DNA from: Rachycentron canadum
Lineage: Eukaryota > Chordata > Actinopteri > Carangiformes > Rachycentridae
Assembly: GCA_038496675.1 (NCBI GenBank)
Contig: CM076669.1
Span: 5,206,671 to 5,270,670 of the forward strand
DNA: 64,000 nucleotides
Reading direction: 5' to 3'
In this document: one piece after another, positions 49,780-62,300 of the stretch
Numbering within the stretch: position 1 is the stretch's first letter
Layout: every line of letters starts with the position of its first letter
Notes under the pieces: generated by a model
What the model saw: the letters and a program-made list of their open reading frames with translations, nothing else
The model's database searches: none
What the model was told of the DNA's origin: nothing
Position numbers and translations under genes: made by a program

Positions 49780-52700
49780 TACTCATCATTGGTCTTCACC
49801 AACTGAGAAAAGACAAAGCAGAAGTGACTGGAATCCATCAGAAGGGTGAGTATGGCACAAATACAAGCCACGAAACTAAAGAAGTCAGTGTTTCTACCAT
49901 GATTTACAGTATTTCAAAAGTTTAGTTCAAAGTTTAGTTCAAAGCCACTGTATCTATAATTTAAACACTCTTGACTCTCGGCAAGGGGCCATCTGGGAAC
50001 AGTGAGATGTATGGGCTAAAAGCAACACATTTTCCTTTGTAAAAGAAAACTGCACCTGAAAAACTTACATGCTGTAGTGGCTTTAACATTATTGCTAATA
50101 ATGTACTCCCCAGGCTAAAATTTGTAGGCTGAGTGTAGGTTGGGTGTAAGTAGGCTGAAGAGTTGGCAGGGGCATGACGCCTTTTGAAAATAATTGACTT
50201 ACAAGTAAAAATATTCATCACAATGGAGATGGCGAGCCTCTTCAGAACGTGAAATGTCAGGTTCATTTATTCATGAGTTACTGTACTCTCTGCTTCACTG
50301 TATCTGTGGAGCCAAGAGCTACCACAGACAGATCCCTACTCATGGGGGAATGTGCATTGTTAGGACAACTGTTAATGATTTAATGCACAATCGCTCACCA
50401 CAGGAGGGAAGGAGAGAAAAGAGGGAATGTGTGCAACAGAGCTCCAACTGAAAAGTAGGGTGGGTGTGAATACAGCATTATGAGGATTGTTAGGATGAGT
50501 TGAGAGGCTCCCCGCAGCGAGAAGCAGAATGTGGGCAAGTCTGAGACCTACCCCTCATTAGTGATCAGTGACTTGGCCGCAAGTCCGCCTATATCACTTG
50601 ACTGTGTGAGCTATTAAAAGTGGAACCAGCCAAGTGAAACCAGACAGGAGGGGAAAAGTGTCTGAAACGAGACTCAGGGACAGGAAGATCGCTTTTATCT
50701 CTGGCGAAGAGCGGTGGTCCATCTGGAGACATTCTGTAGCAGAATCTGCGGTGGCAGTCCTGCCAAGTGTCTGACATCTGCCCACTCAGAGAGGTAGAGA
50801 TCGTCCACTGTGGTGCATGGGAGCTGGGCATCCGACCAGCCACCTGTCCACCCCGTTAACGTAGTCGCTGGTAAACTGGCAAGGCCAAGACTGTCAGAGT
50901 TGAGTTAGGATTACCTGGGAAAACACACAGAAGTAGAACTACTTGGCAGTTAATGGCTAAAGACGAGTTGAGTTTTCTTCACGAAGTGGCTCCTACATGT
51001 GAGCGCTTGAGGATATGCTAACAAAATGAACGCCACATCTGCACCCAGACGCCAGAGTGTCAGGTGCTGCCATGTGGCATTGCCAAAGAAGTGTCTATAA
51101 CACACTGGACTGGTTGTTGTGTGAAATATGAAATATGCCTCACAGCATGTCCATCTGCTTACCGTAGCGTCCTGGCTGCAACTCCACGGTGTCCGAGGAA
51201 ATAACTTGACACATGTCTCCCTTCCCGCTTTCCTCTTCTACAGCCTTCCCGCTGTCCTTTTCCCTCCAGCTGGCTCCTCTCTTGGTGCATCTGTGAGCCC
51301 CGGCACTTGAACTGGGTAGTGTCAGTATTTGCTTTCAAGGCGTTTAGCTAATGTTATCGTGCCCCTGGGCGATGAGGGGGAAAAAACAAGCAGCAAATGC
51401 CTCTCCATATGGGTGCATTACTAAGTGCTTGGCATGGCTGAAGCATCCTACCCTCAACTTGCTCAATCTTAAAGTGAGTGGGTCTAATGAATCACTGGGA
51501 GGATAAAATAAAAACTGTTGTAATATACTTCAGTGCCTCAGTATTACTCACAGAGCCATTGGAGGCTGAATTATGAAAGGGTCTATAGTCACATTCTCTT
51601 GATGATTGAATTTCCATACCAATGGGAGTTATCACTTCAAACAGGATAAAGCTTGAGGAAACAGTTTGAAGTTCTACGCAGGTAGCTGTGACTCCTGCGG
51701 CGTTAGCTGGAGATTTTGCAGATACTACTTTCTGCACTGAAATTCAGCAGAAACTGAACATAACCAAACAGATGCTGCTGTTGACCAGCTGATTGCGTGC
51801 TTAGTTAACATCCCGCCGATTGTATTTTTTTCTTTTCCATTCCACTCCCAAGCAGCTAAGCAAACAAATCGTGGTTTCACTGTATAAAGCTTCAGCATGA
51901 GTGCCAAGGCTTACTCTGGCACCAAACAGGATTTTTTTAAATGGAAAAACACTGTTAGACTTCCCCTTCTATTATATCCTATTATACAATGTACCACCAG
52001 CTGACAAGATACTGTGGTCACTCATGCTCAGGAGAAGCTACGCAACATCACAATGCTGCAGCGTCGCCAAACTAATGAACCGTTTTCATTAACTAAAAAC
52101 ATTAGTGACCATGAAACCGGGTTCACAAGTTTGAAACGTTTGTTAGCATTAGCTGTAATGTAGCCCTGCTTACGAGCTGAAAATCCAAAATTAAAGAAAC
52201 CCAGGTCAACAAAATGATCAACAATATGTTCGACAAACTTTTTAATGGTTATGTCTAGACACTCGCAGCACTTGGTTAAGGTTGATGAAAGTCTAATTGA
52301 GTACAGAAAAGGTTTACAGTGATTTCAGACACATCATGTTAACATGTCATTCAAGATACCTAATCATAAACAAAGTGGTTTTGTCACCCAACCCTACCCA
52401 CCAGTATCTAGTGTGACGCACACACGCTTTAATATGCCACCATCTACCCATTGTTTTTAATGAATTTTAATAAATGCAGCGCTTCATTAATTCTGTGTAT
52501 CATCCAGAGAGTGATTATATTTCCTCCAAAGTATATTTGCTGTTTCAGTATTGTCGTATGAAAATATAATTTCTGGGTTGAGGTAAAGATGCTACTATTG
52601 TTCACAAACTAAACTCATCAATAGTTGTTAAAAGATATTTAGCTACACAAGTCCAGCATTTTTGTCACTAAGAAACAGAGACAATCCATGAATAGCTGTG

Positions 52701-54930
52701 ATATACTTTTTTAAGTATAACGAATTAGTTTAAAAGTTAAATTAAATTTTCTTTGTCATTTTCTGTAAATACAATTTTTCATTCTATTGCTAGATGCTAG
52801 ATGTTTTTGTTGTCACACCAAACCACAGCAAACCAAACACTTTGCTGAACTTGTTGATTTTGAGTGGGATTGCAGTACTCATTGCTAGTATTAGTTGCCC
52901 ATTGACATTAAATGGAGGCAATTGATTATATTCTCCAGACGTAAGGGAACATGTCGAGATGCAAAAACGACCTTTTGCAACTTAAGTCGCGTCTCACAAC
53001 CGTAATATTGGCCAAAACAATAGCAATAGCTCTTTTTTCTGCATATGGTGCCACAAATATATACGCTAAATGGTGGTTCTAGACAAATCTTGGAAACAAA
53101 CTGAGGGAAAAAGCTATCTTGGAGTTTAGGGCTCCAGTTTAATATCTGAACCCATCATACCTACCTTTTTTGAGTCAGCTCGACCCACATCTGAATGCTG
53201 TATTTTTACTAATCAAGTGTTAAAGCAGATTTATTCACCCACATTCGCTTTAACTGACACACACCCAACCTGTTATACTGTATGGCACGCCTTGAGCTGA
53301 AGCGTGGCACTGAGTGACCCCTTTAACATCCTTTATGCACACACTGACTGCTGAGCCATAAATTGAATACATTAATGTCACACGATTTTACGCAGTCCAC
53401 CTATAGAAGACAGGGGAGTGCTGCTGTATCTGCTTCCTCAAGAGTCCCTGCTCCTGTGACTTTCCGTCAGAGCATTTATTGCCACATTAGCGATTTCATA
53501 CACATGCTAAGCTCTGCCTGTGGCTTAGCCTGCCCTTCCCTCAGAGAGGTGGAGTGGGTGCCCAAGAGAGGGAAGTCAACAATTAGATGCTTTTTAAAAG
53601 ACATTTCAATCACAGAGGATCCACTCGGCAAAGGAAAATGTTGTTTTGGCTTTGGTTTTATTTTTCATGTTGCATTCACTGGAACTGAAAAAGCAAACGC
53701 AGACGAACTGTAGGCGTATTTGTTTGTTTGTTACTGTCAGTGAATCCATCGCCGCATGCTTTGATGCTTCACTGCTCGCAAAAGATCATTTGCTGCACCT
53801 GGAAGTGACTGACGCAACAAGAACGAGCAGGGTCGTCTTTCTACTTCATTGTTTACACCTACATATCTTAATGGCACCAGCCAAGCTGCCAGACGGCCTG
53901 TTGATCAATAGCTGCTCTCAGGTGTCGAGACGGAGATGGAAGAGAGAAAGACAACAACACATAATACACAGCATTTATTTCTATTATTTATTTATTTCCC
54001 CCATGAAGCATGTGTGGTTGTTTATTTATTTGCACTGTAAACATCGCGTTGTTGATGGCGCCGGCGATAAAACAACATGTCAACACATATTGCTCGCCTT
54101 TACTCATCATCCGGGCTCTTGTCTCTGGCACTGTACGGCCGCCGCTGAGAGCAGGCAATGAGAGGGCCACTTGAGAGTTGAGCTTCTTCACTGTGGCCTG
54201 ATAAAGAGAGAGAGACGCGGAGGTGGCGTCAGCGTTTGGACGAGAGAGGGGAAGAAATGGCAAAAGGGAAAATGAGCACACGCGCTTCAAAAGAGCCAGG
54301 ATAGGATTCAATCACAGCTGCATTCAACCAGTTAATAAGATTTAAAAATGAAAAATAAAAATCTTGAGTGATTTGTGATTTCTTCACAATTGATGGAGAG
54401 GTGAGACTATTAATGTGCTAGAAAGCCACTAATTAGAAAGACAGTAATGTGTTGCTGATGCTTGATTTATTTTTAATGTGCTTTGTGCAGAATGTGAAAA
54501 TCTCCCCCCAACATTATCCCCCGTTACAGTAATGACTTGCTAGCTCTGGGCCATAGCTGCTCGGGCCAGAGGGTATTCTCATAATTTACTCCTCGCCACT
54601 CTGTATTTCTGTATTTTCACCGACCTTGATACGTGGAAAGCTCTCTATAAAATCATGGCTTACGCCTGCTAATGCAGTTCACGTTGACCTTGCTCCTATA
54701 AGTCCGCGCCGTTTCTGGCTGGTAATGGTTATTGTTTTGAAGTCACGACCCTCGATTTAGCTCAGCCGTTTTCACCCAGGCATGAGAGCGGCGCTGACAA
54801 GCAGCCACGCCTGCAAGTGTTTTCTTTTTTTTTTTCATTCTGACCTTTGACCTTACTGTATATATTGCACTTGTATTACTGGGGCTCAGCCTTTTGGATT
54901 GGACATTTTAGCCGTACTAGCAGCTTAGCT
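49780..54930. other. Long unique non-coding stretch
   Basis: About 5 kb without a recognised gene or clear mobile element. The two longest open frames (116 and 171 codons at 53363-54161, + strand) overlap each other and an antisense frame, and show no domain. ATTTATTT-type runs lie at 53981-54001. Confidence 0.5.
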
Positions 54931-54939
54931 CTAAGGGAT

Positions 54940-55060
54940 GGCAGTGGTGCTGGGTCTGTTTTCAACATTCATGGTGTCCAGAGGATGAACCCAACAGACT
55001 TTTCTTCTTAATATCTCAACCTCCACTGTGACGATTCGCACCAAATTTAGGTTTAGGTTC
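54940..55060 (+). repeat. Fragment of dispersed teleost repeat
   Basis: AACATTCATGGTGTCCAGAG, GATGAACCCAACAGACTTT and AATATCTCAACCTCCACTG match blocks of the repeat at 35953-36705, with the same spacing between the GAGGATG block and the ATCTCAAC block. It is a short partial copy. Confidence 0.55.
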
Positions 55061-55382
55061 TTTTCTGGTTTCTTTTTCTGAAAGAATATGAATGATAACT
55101 GTACCCTAATTTATGGGTGTATTAAATGTATATCACATGAGTTTTCATACTGAATTGCCTCAGTATATGTACAAGACGTTTTCTGACTTAATGTAATATT
55201 AATCATTGAAGGCATTTGAACAGAGATGAGCTAAAGCTGATTGGAGAATTATTGAGGCCACCACTCTGTCATACTGTGACCCATAATGGGGTCTTTAGAT
55301 CTCCTTTTTAGGCTTTGTTTATGCATTATTTAAGGCAGCAGTGTGTGATACAGTGACCTAGTATAGAACCAACTATTTTTAA

Positions 55383-55411
55383 CCCCCCCCCCCCACACAC
55401 ACACACACACA
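55383..55411. repeat. C run followed by (CA)n
   Basis: Twelve C bases run directly into eight or nine CA units. Confidence 0.85.
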
Positions 55412-57050
55412 ATTTCCCAGGAGGGAGACAAAGATAGAGAGAATAGGAGAGAGAGAGATGTTTCATTTGGTGTTGAAAGGAGCTTTTTATTGTACACGAC
55501 TGTACAAACCTGTTATCTCCAAACTCCCTCAACCCAGCCGCCCCCCTCCTGATGATCAGCAGGCAAAAGCTGAATTCAAGTGTGGGACGTGGCATCTCTC
55601 TTCCCTTTCTCCTCCTCCTTCTCCTCTTCCTCCTTGGTGCAATTACAGAAGTCTGTCAGGCACAACTGCTCTTCACGTGACCTCACGCGCACATTCACAG
55701 AACCTCCACAAACACACAAGGGCCAGATAGCGGAGCAATTTATGTCCCAATATAGCCGCTCTCCACTCGCAGGTTCCCGGCCAACCACGTTAAGAGCTTC
55801 ACGAGCACCTCAAGTCTTGAATTGGCAACATGTGCTACCAAGTGGTCTTCATTACTCCTTCCTAATATGGCAAGGAAGGTGCATCGCATGGGACCAGACC
55901 AGCTTGTGTGCAAGAAAGCCAGTAGATGTACTTCTATTTAAAGTGCCTTCGCTCATATTTGTCCCTCCTCCTCCTCTTCCCCCCCGCCCTTCGATTACAA
56001 ACGCAACCAGCCGCTGCGAAACAATCAGGTGGGCACGGGACAATAAGGATTAAGAGATGATAACGACTTAGGGGGTGCTCTTATCAGTCAAATTAGTGCA
56101 TTAATGGCTTCAAGGTCAGGTTCCAATGCTTTTAAAAGACGACTCACGCTTTTAACACCCTCACAAGCTCTCCGCGTACGTAAGAGGAGCTTAAGCTTAA
56201 AGGTGTCACCCCATCTGGAGACAGATTGTTCTGTGGTTTATGTGAGTAAAAGATCTACTGGAGCTACAGCAGGAGGATAAAGGCCAGCTGGGGCTGTAGT
56301 GCCTCACTCAATGACACGATTAAGCAATGATGTTAATCAGGAAAGTGACAATTAAATAGACTTACTCAAATCATACTATATGTCCTTTCCAGCTATTTTG
56401 TTTTCATCATTGGCACATTTTAATTTTGTTTAGATAAAAACATGTTACATTTTCACTAAGGTTTTCATTTCATATCCTTTTTTTCCCTTGGAGCTTTAGT
56501 TTTCATTAACTGTAATAACCTTGCTCATTGATTTTAAAAGAGTAAAAGTATAAAAAGAGCTAAATTAAAACAGGAGTCACCCCAAAAAAAAGCAAATATT
56601 GAAGCAAAGGAAGAATTCAACTTATTTAACTGGCATCAGGAAGGACACATTTCAGGTAAGCAGTGTATCGGTTTTATTTCTTATTTGCGAGTCTTTTCTT
56701 TGTCTTTACTGTCTTTGTCAGGATGGACCTCTTGCTCTGGATGAAGCATTGGGAGAGATCGTTGGATTGAAACTCCTCTCCTCTTGGATTTGAAACCACT
56801 TGCAGCTAATGCTGGTGAATTAGATTCCTGGACCATTTTCTGCTGTTAAACATCGTTGCCGTTCATGGGGAGATTAACGTGTTAAGGGGCCCTGAGGCAA
56901 AGTTGGCACTTTGCTGCTGCCCCCAGCTCCTACCCGCTCTGTATTATACACGTTACCACGTAGCCCCAGGTTGTGTGTTTGTCTTTCAGTTTGTGGCAAT
57001 TTAATTTAATGCAACTTTATTTACCAACATGTAGCATTTCAGTAGAGTAT
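55412..57050. other. Unique non-coding DNA
   Basis: A 157-codon + strand frame at 55580-56053 is Ser/Pro-rich because of CT-rich DNA and has no known homologue. Around 56050-56360 the composition suggests a possible conserved non-coding element (CTTATCAGTCAAATTAG, GCATTAATGGCTTCAAGG), with little support. Confidence 0.45.
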
Positions 57051-57059
57051 AAATGTGGA

Positions 57060-57640
57060 TATTTTTCACTATTAGGGGCAGAACAGAAAGTACTTTCTGA
57101 GCTGATATGGTGACACAGACCAATGATCACATTCATCTGAAGTTGTGTTTCTAGCTACCTGATGAAATGTAAGTTAAAAAAAAAAATTACACTTTGAGCT
57201 CTGCTTTTGGTCTCCACCAAGTCCTAAGGGGCAATATATTTCTATTTAGCTGATAAATGCACCAGCTAGTTGCTAGATATATCTATGTTGTTTTTTTGGT
57301 GCTGTGCAGGTAAACCGTGCCCCTGCAAATAAAGATGGATGTAGCCTCCCTGACATGGTTATGAAGCTCAGTTGGCTGCCCCGCTGTTACCTGTGTTTAA
57401 CTCCTGACTAATTCAAAGTTAGGCAAAGAACTTTGAGCTTTCATAAAATGTGTACAGTTGAATTATCCATAAAACCTACTATACTATAAACATGTTTATT
57501 TCTGCTGTAAAGTTGGACGTTTAACATTTTTGGAACCAGCCTTAAGTGGTCATTTGAAGAACTGCAGTTTTTAGCCTGGAGGTTGCTGCTTGCTGAAAAC
57601 CAAAACAAGGAGCTGAAGGATGCTAAAATATATATAAACA
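57060..57640. repeat. Possible decayed dispersed repeat
   Basis: Blocks such as TTTTGGTCTCCACCAAGTCC, GCTGATAAATGCACCAGCTA and TTTTGGTGCTGTGCAGGTAA, followed later by ACAAGGAGCTGAAGGATGC, recall the order of a teleost interspersed repeat known from memory. It is diverged and there is no second copy here, so the call is weak. Confidence 0.35.
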
Positions 57641-57649
57641 AGCTCTTCA

Positions 57650-59840
57650 TACAACATGAAGTAATTTAATCCATCTGTTATATGATAATATTTATTAGAG
57701 CATGACATATTAACCTGTTTTCCTTTAACAGCTCCAGTTAGTTTCATGCTATCAAGAACTCCAAAAAGATCGCAAAATATTGTTTCTGACTTTGTTCACA
57801 GATGCACATTTCTTCTATTTTCTCCTTCAACTGGACCAAATATATCCTGCAGTGACACATTGAGAATATTTTATCTCTTATTCTCAGTAAAGAAAAGCCT
57901 GACTTCTGTCCTCTCCCTGTCTCATCCCTTATTCTTCTCTCTCCTCATTACTAACCAGGTCACCAGTATGACCCACAGTGGTGACGCATATATTTGTCAA
58001 CAGTTGGCTCATTAGGATAGAGTGCCTGCATCCCCGAGTGGGAATGGATCCATCACACATACAGTGCAGAAACACACCACATACAGAGTAACATGGGCAG
58101 TGCATTATTCCACATTCATGCAACTACCTGTTTTACACATGCACATAAACTCTTGCATGTAATTGCAGAAGTTCATGTGCACGCACTGTTCAGAAATTCA
58201 ATTATGCCCCGTACCTGCCTGCCTGCCCCAAGTTGGGGGTGTGAAATGCCAGGCGCTATGACAGGAGCAGGTGGATATTATGCTTGTGGAGCAAATCTGG
58301 CAACCAGGGCCTGCGGGAGAGAAAAACAGAGAGGGAGGTAGGGAAATATTAACAGGAGAGTAAAATGATGGTGACAGCAGAAAATGGCAGCGCACTCCAA
58401 CATGGTGCTTATGGATTTATTTGCTCTGCGTGTGGAGGGGGAGAATAGAATAGAGAGATGGTCTGTCACTGCAAGTCTCTGTATGACATTTTGTCACCAC
58501 TTTATCATCACTCTCTCGTTGGGTCTCACTCACATGAGACCTACTTTATGTAATGACATAATGATCCCTCCTCTGCGCTTTCGGGGAATGATGCCTTCCA
58601 TGATGGGTCACTGATGCGTGATTTTTCAGGGATTACGTTTTAACATTTAAATCACATCATTTCCCGCAGTTTGCAAAAGGAGCCATTTTTCTAAACACAA
58701 GCAGCTTGTATATTAACTTGTTTTTGCCCCTAAAAAACTTCCTTTGTGCTGACTGCAGTGGCTGCTCTGTTGTAGACGAAAGCCAACTTTAAATTGTCTT
58801 CCAAACCAAGTTATTTGGAACTGCAATCAAAACCAATCCACTGTTTTGCCAAATTACAAGCAAAATGAGGCCATAAGTAGAAATTCATCATGTCCCAGCA
58901 GTTTATTCCTCATTGTTCCCATGGTTTAAGAATGCAAATTTTACATTTTATTTCCTTAATCAATTGGCAGCCATGTTAATGATCAACAACAGATTAATCC
59001 TTAATAGATTATAAAATAAAATATGCATGGTTTTCCTTACTTTAAACAAGGCCTATTTTTGCATAACAACCTTTGCAAATTTTTTCAATTGCAAATTACA
59101 GCCACTACATGCGCGATGATTTTGGCATATTAAATGTAGAATAGTTTTTGTTCAGAGGAAAATGAGAAAAGTTGGTGCATCAGTAAATCAGAAATTAATT
59201 TGAAGAATAAAAAAACAGTTAATCTGAATCATAAATTAAACAAAAGCGACATATATGTAGGTCTCCATGCTGGTTAATCACGGCTTCAGCATATTAGTGC
59301 AGATCACAGAGCTCAGTGGAGGTTAAACAGACGCCATTATTCTGCAACATTTCCTACCTGCTTTCTTTTTGCCTTGAGTGACATTGTTTGACTTGGTGTG
59401 TACCCCTATTATGGTTTGTTTGTAAAAAGGCAGCATGATAAACCAGATCAGAAATAAAAGGCAAGAATGTGTCATTTTTAGGTGCCTTGCACTACGGTGA
59501 GTAAAAACGAAACCAAGTTCAAAACGATAAAAATAAAGACCAAAACAACCCAAAACTGAACTTCTCTCTAAATTCTGCAAGTTCAAGAAAGGTTGTCTAT
59601 TGATTTTCTTGTGGTGCTGCATCTCATGAGCTCCTCTGATGATTTGAATACACCTACAAAGACCTGTTTTTCCTCTGTCACCTCCAGCTCTCCTTGATAG
59701 TACATGCGCACCACACAGCGTCTGCAACCGAGACCATCAGATAATAGAATTAGATGCCGAGCTCTTCTCCCTTCAATTATCTGGTTGCTCTTCCATGTTA
59801 AGACTCCTGCTGCTTCTCAGTCATCCTTTCTTCCCAACAT
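57650..59840. other. Unique non-coding DNA
   Basis: No recognised exon, RNA or repeat. AT-rich from about 58880 to 59230. Confidence 0.5.
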
Positions 59841-59844
59841 CCTT

Positions 59845-59862
59845 GGGGGGGGGGGGGGGGGG
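59845..59862. repeat. Poly-G tract
   Basis: Eighteen consecutive G bases. Such runs can fold as a quadruplex and are also prone to sequencing and assembly length errors. Confidence 0.85.
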
Positions 59863-60376
59863 AGTTGAAATGCTGTATCGATTTCTGCCATTTTTCACAT
59901 TGTTGTTTTCAGTGGTTGGCTGGCTTTGGTTGTGCTACTTTAATTCTTTTTCAGGCTCCTGCTCTCTCTGAGGCAAAGCTTCAATGTACCTTATCAGATA
60001 AAATTGGCAGAGTCTATGAAAGGTGTGTAGGTGTAGAAAGTAACTATACCAACAGTTAAAAAAAATAACATGAAGCCTGGTTGGTGAGCAAAGAGTGTGA
60101 TGAAGAGTGTGAATAAGTGAAAAATATAAATTCTTAGACATCAAAGGCCCCTGTAAATGCATCTTCTAATCCCAAAGGGAATTTTTTTCTTCTTTTATTT
60201 TCTCCTCTGCCTTTGTTCGCTTGCATTTTCCATTTTTCATCTCCATTCTCATGTACAATAAGAGGGTATCCAGTGATTTTGATGTAACTGTAGGAAATTA
60301 TTGTAAAGTTTTTTTTTTTTTTTTTTGTTTTTACCACACGTGGAGACACCAACAGGTAAAAATCCCACAGGTTGTC

Positions 60377-60384
60377 ATCTAAAT
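60377..60384 (+). repeat. Left target-site duplication of hAT-type element
   Basis: ATCTAAAT lies immediately left of the element end and is repeated exactly at 61322-61329. Eight base pairs is the hAT hallmark. Confidence 0.75.
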
Positions 60385-61321
60385 CAATGATTCCCAGCCA
60401 GGGGTACCAATGCAATTGCCAGCTGGTCTGTGGAGAGATTCTGGAGTTATAATATGACAAAATGGAAATTATGATTTGATTGTACAATATATCCACATTT
60501 TTCTGTCCTGAGCAATACAACATTAGCATAGCATTATAAATGGGTGGGATGCTGAACATAGCGGGCCCGGTGTGCTGCCAGCTACAATAGCTTGATGCAG
60601 TATGTAGAGCTATTTTTTGCCATCGCTGCATAGCAATATCGTAACATTAACATTAACAGCTGATTATTTATCAATCTAGAAGTTTAGCATCAAACTTCAT
60701 TTATTTCCTCGCCAAGAGGTGTCTCCAGCAGTGGAAAGTAAAACTCTTGCTAAGCTTCAATTGCCTTTTACCCAATGTTCTTCAACATTTAAAAAAAAAA
60801 AAATCAATATAGTTTGTAAAGAAAACTCAACAAACGTGCTTATTTTTCCAGCCATACCCAGTTTCAAAAACAATGGCAATCATTTACAAGAAAAGTCAGA
60901 GGTTGATAGTTTTTATTTCATGTTTCTATGTATCTACTTCAGAGGCTGAGAGTATTAAAGATTTTAGTGAATATCAGGTTTTCAGAAAACCCTCAGGTTG
61001 TTGCTTAGGTATTTGTAGGTGGCACCTTAGGTCTTAATGGGTTAAAGCCACATGTTGCCTTTGAGAGTATAGAACATAGTCACTTTGCTACAAGGAATAG
61101 AAACAGTTCCCAAATTTATTTGACAGCAATGATTTAAAAATGGATAACTAAATTCAATTATAGCTATAAAACATTACTGCAGCAATGTCTGCTCTTGTGT
61201 AGTCTTGCTAAACATCCACTTTAACACCAAAACATTTGGAGCACGACGGGTGGGGTAGATGAAGGGGTACTTGTATTCATCTGATAGGGATGTACCAGAC
61301 TAAAAAGGCGGGGAATCACTG
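60385..61321. mobile_element. hAT-type non-autonomous transposon
   Basis: The left end CAATGATTCCC is the inverted copy (10 of 11) of the right end GGGAATCACTG, whose complement is CAGTGATTCCC. This fits the CAGTGnTTCCC ends of animal hAT elements. An exact 8-bp duplication, ATCTAAAT, flanks it. Subterminal GGGGTAC (60400-60406) is also mirrored by GGGGTAC (61264-61270) in the same orientation. The element is 937 bp; it has no open frame resembling a hAT transposase (no DDE blocks or BED finger), so it would need one supplied in trans. A T tract at 60308-60326 lies just outside. A partial copy of a different inverted-end family lies inside. Confidence 0.75.
60605..60760 (+). mobile_element. 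Partial short inverted-end element, copy D, inside the hAT-type element
   Basis: It contains GAGCTATTTTTTGCC, GCTGCATAGCAATATCG, ACATTAACAGCTG, AATCTAGAAG and TTTAGCATCAAACTTCATT, then CTCGCCAAGAG and AACTCTTGC-type blocks, in the order seen in copies A, B and C. The right half and right end are missing. Confidence 0.55.
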
Positions 61322-61329
61322 ATCTAAAT
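61322..61329 (+). repeat. Right target-site duplication of hAT-type element
   Basis: ATCTAAAT, identical to 60377-60384. Removing the element and one copy leaves a plausible uninterrupted empty site. Confidence 0.75.
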
Positions 61330-61719
61330 CCTCTCAAGCCGTTTAAGTCAAAATACACAACAGGAGGGGAGATAACGGGGAAGAGCTGAACACCTCATTT
61401 GATCTTATTCCTGAATCTTTCTCACTGTCCTGTGTTCAAATACAAAAAAAAAAAAAAAATGTCTTCCTCATTTCGCTGGTTCCCCCTTGAACCACTTCAA
61501 GCACCCTCGGGGATCCTCGGGCCTCACATATCATTAAGCGACAGATACTTAAAGAGAAATGTGGAACAGCTTCAACGGTGTCTGCTTCACTGTGATGACC
61601 CTTTGCCTTCTTATATCACCAATGATTCCTCCCTGCAGGTGCACAAGCGAAGAACAGGCTCACTACATTGCTCACCGGCTTTGTTTTAAGTGCAGAACTT
61701 GAAAGGCTTTAGACTCTCC

Positions 61720-62300
61720 CCCTGTTAATTAGGCAATTGGGAGATCTAAAGCATGGAGGTAATTTGGGTTAAAACAGCAACGTGTGTCAAGCATTTACCC
61801 GAATGGCGTTTGCCATCCACAACAAAGGTAGTGGGCAGCTGTGATCTGAATGCGAGCGCTTTCAATATTTCCTCTGCTTACACATGCAGCGGCGTTTATT
61901 AGCGGGTGATGAGCGGATCGGCTGACTTGCATGATAGGTACTGTTCCCTCTCCTCAGTGTGCTCAAGTAATGAATTGGATCTGAACGAACGCTACGGTTA
62001 GATTAGTTGATTTGCTTTCTCACAGTTTCTGAGATTTTTCTCTCATCTGCACCAAAGTTTGGTTTACGGGAGGGAAAAAAAAAAAAAAGCAAGAGGGGAA
62101 AAAAAGAGGCAAAATGATTGATTTTAATGGATTTTGCCAGAGGAAAAATGAACCGGGCTCATTAAATAACAATGAGAGAGCATCACAATGTAACTTCAAA
62201 CGATCCCTTTATGAGTAGGCTGTTTTTCTGTGGCACTGCAGCCATTTAATAACTTGTCTCTTATTCATGAAAGAAGCAAATGTGACCTTGAACAAACCTT
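61720..62300. promoter_or_regulatory. Candidate conserved non-coding elements
   Basis: Two repeat-free parts flank an A-rich tract at 62070-62106. The first has GTTAATTAGGCAATTGGGAG and GAGGTAATTTGGGTT; the second has AAAATGATTGATTTTAATGG, GGGCTCATTAAATAACAATG (with a SOX-like AACAATG) and TTATTCATGAAAG. Composition resembles developmental enhancers; no alignment was available. Confidence 0.25.

Noticed and set aside
53363..54161. Overlapping 116- and 171-codon + strand frames
   Set aside because: They overlap each other in different frames and an antisense frame; no family resemblance.
55580..56053. 157-codon Ser/Pro-rich frame
   Set aside because: Composition follows from CT-rich DNA; no motif.
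56690..56793. Possible lone exon after a pyrimidine-rich CTTTGTCAG acceptor-like site (DGPLALDEALGEIVGLKLL)
   Set aside because: No matching upstream or downstream exon, no donor site used, and no known family. Acceptor-like sites are common by chance.
60134..60631. 165-codon minus-strand frame
   Set aside because: It crosses a T tract and the left end of the hAT-type element, so it spans unrelated sequences.
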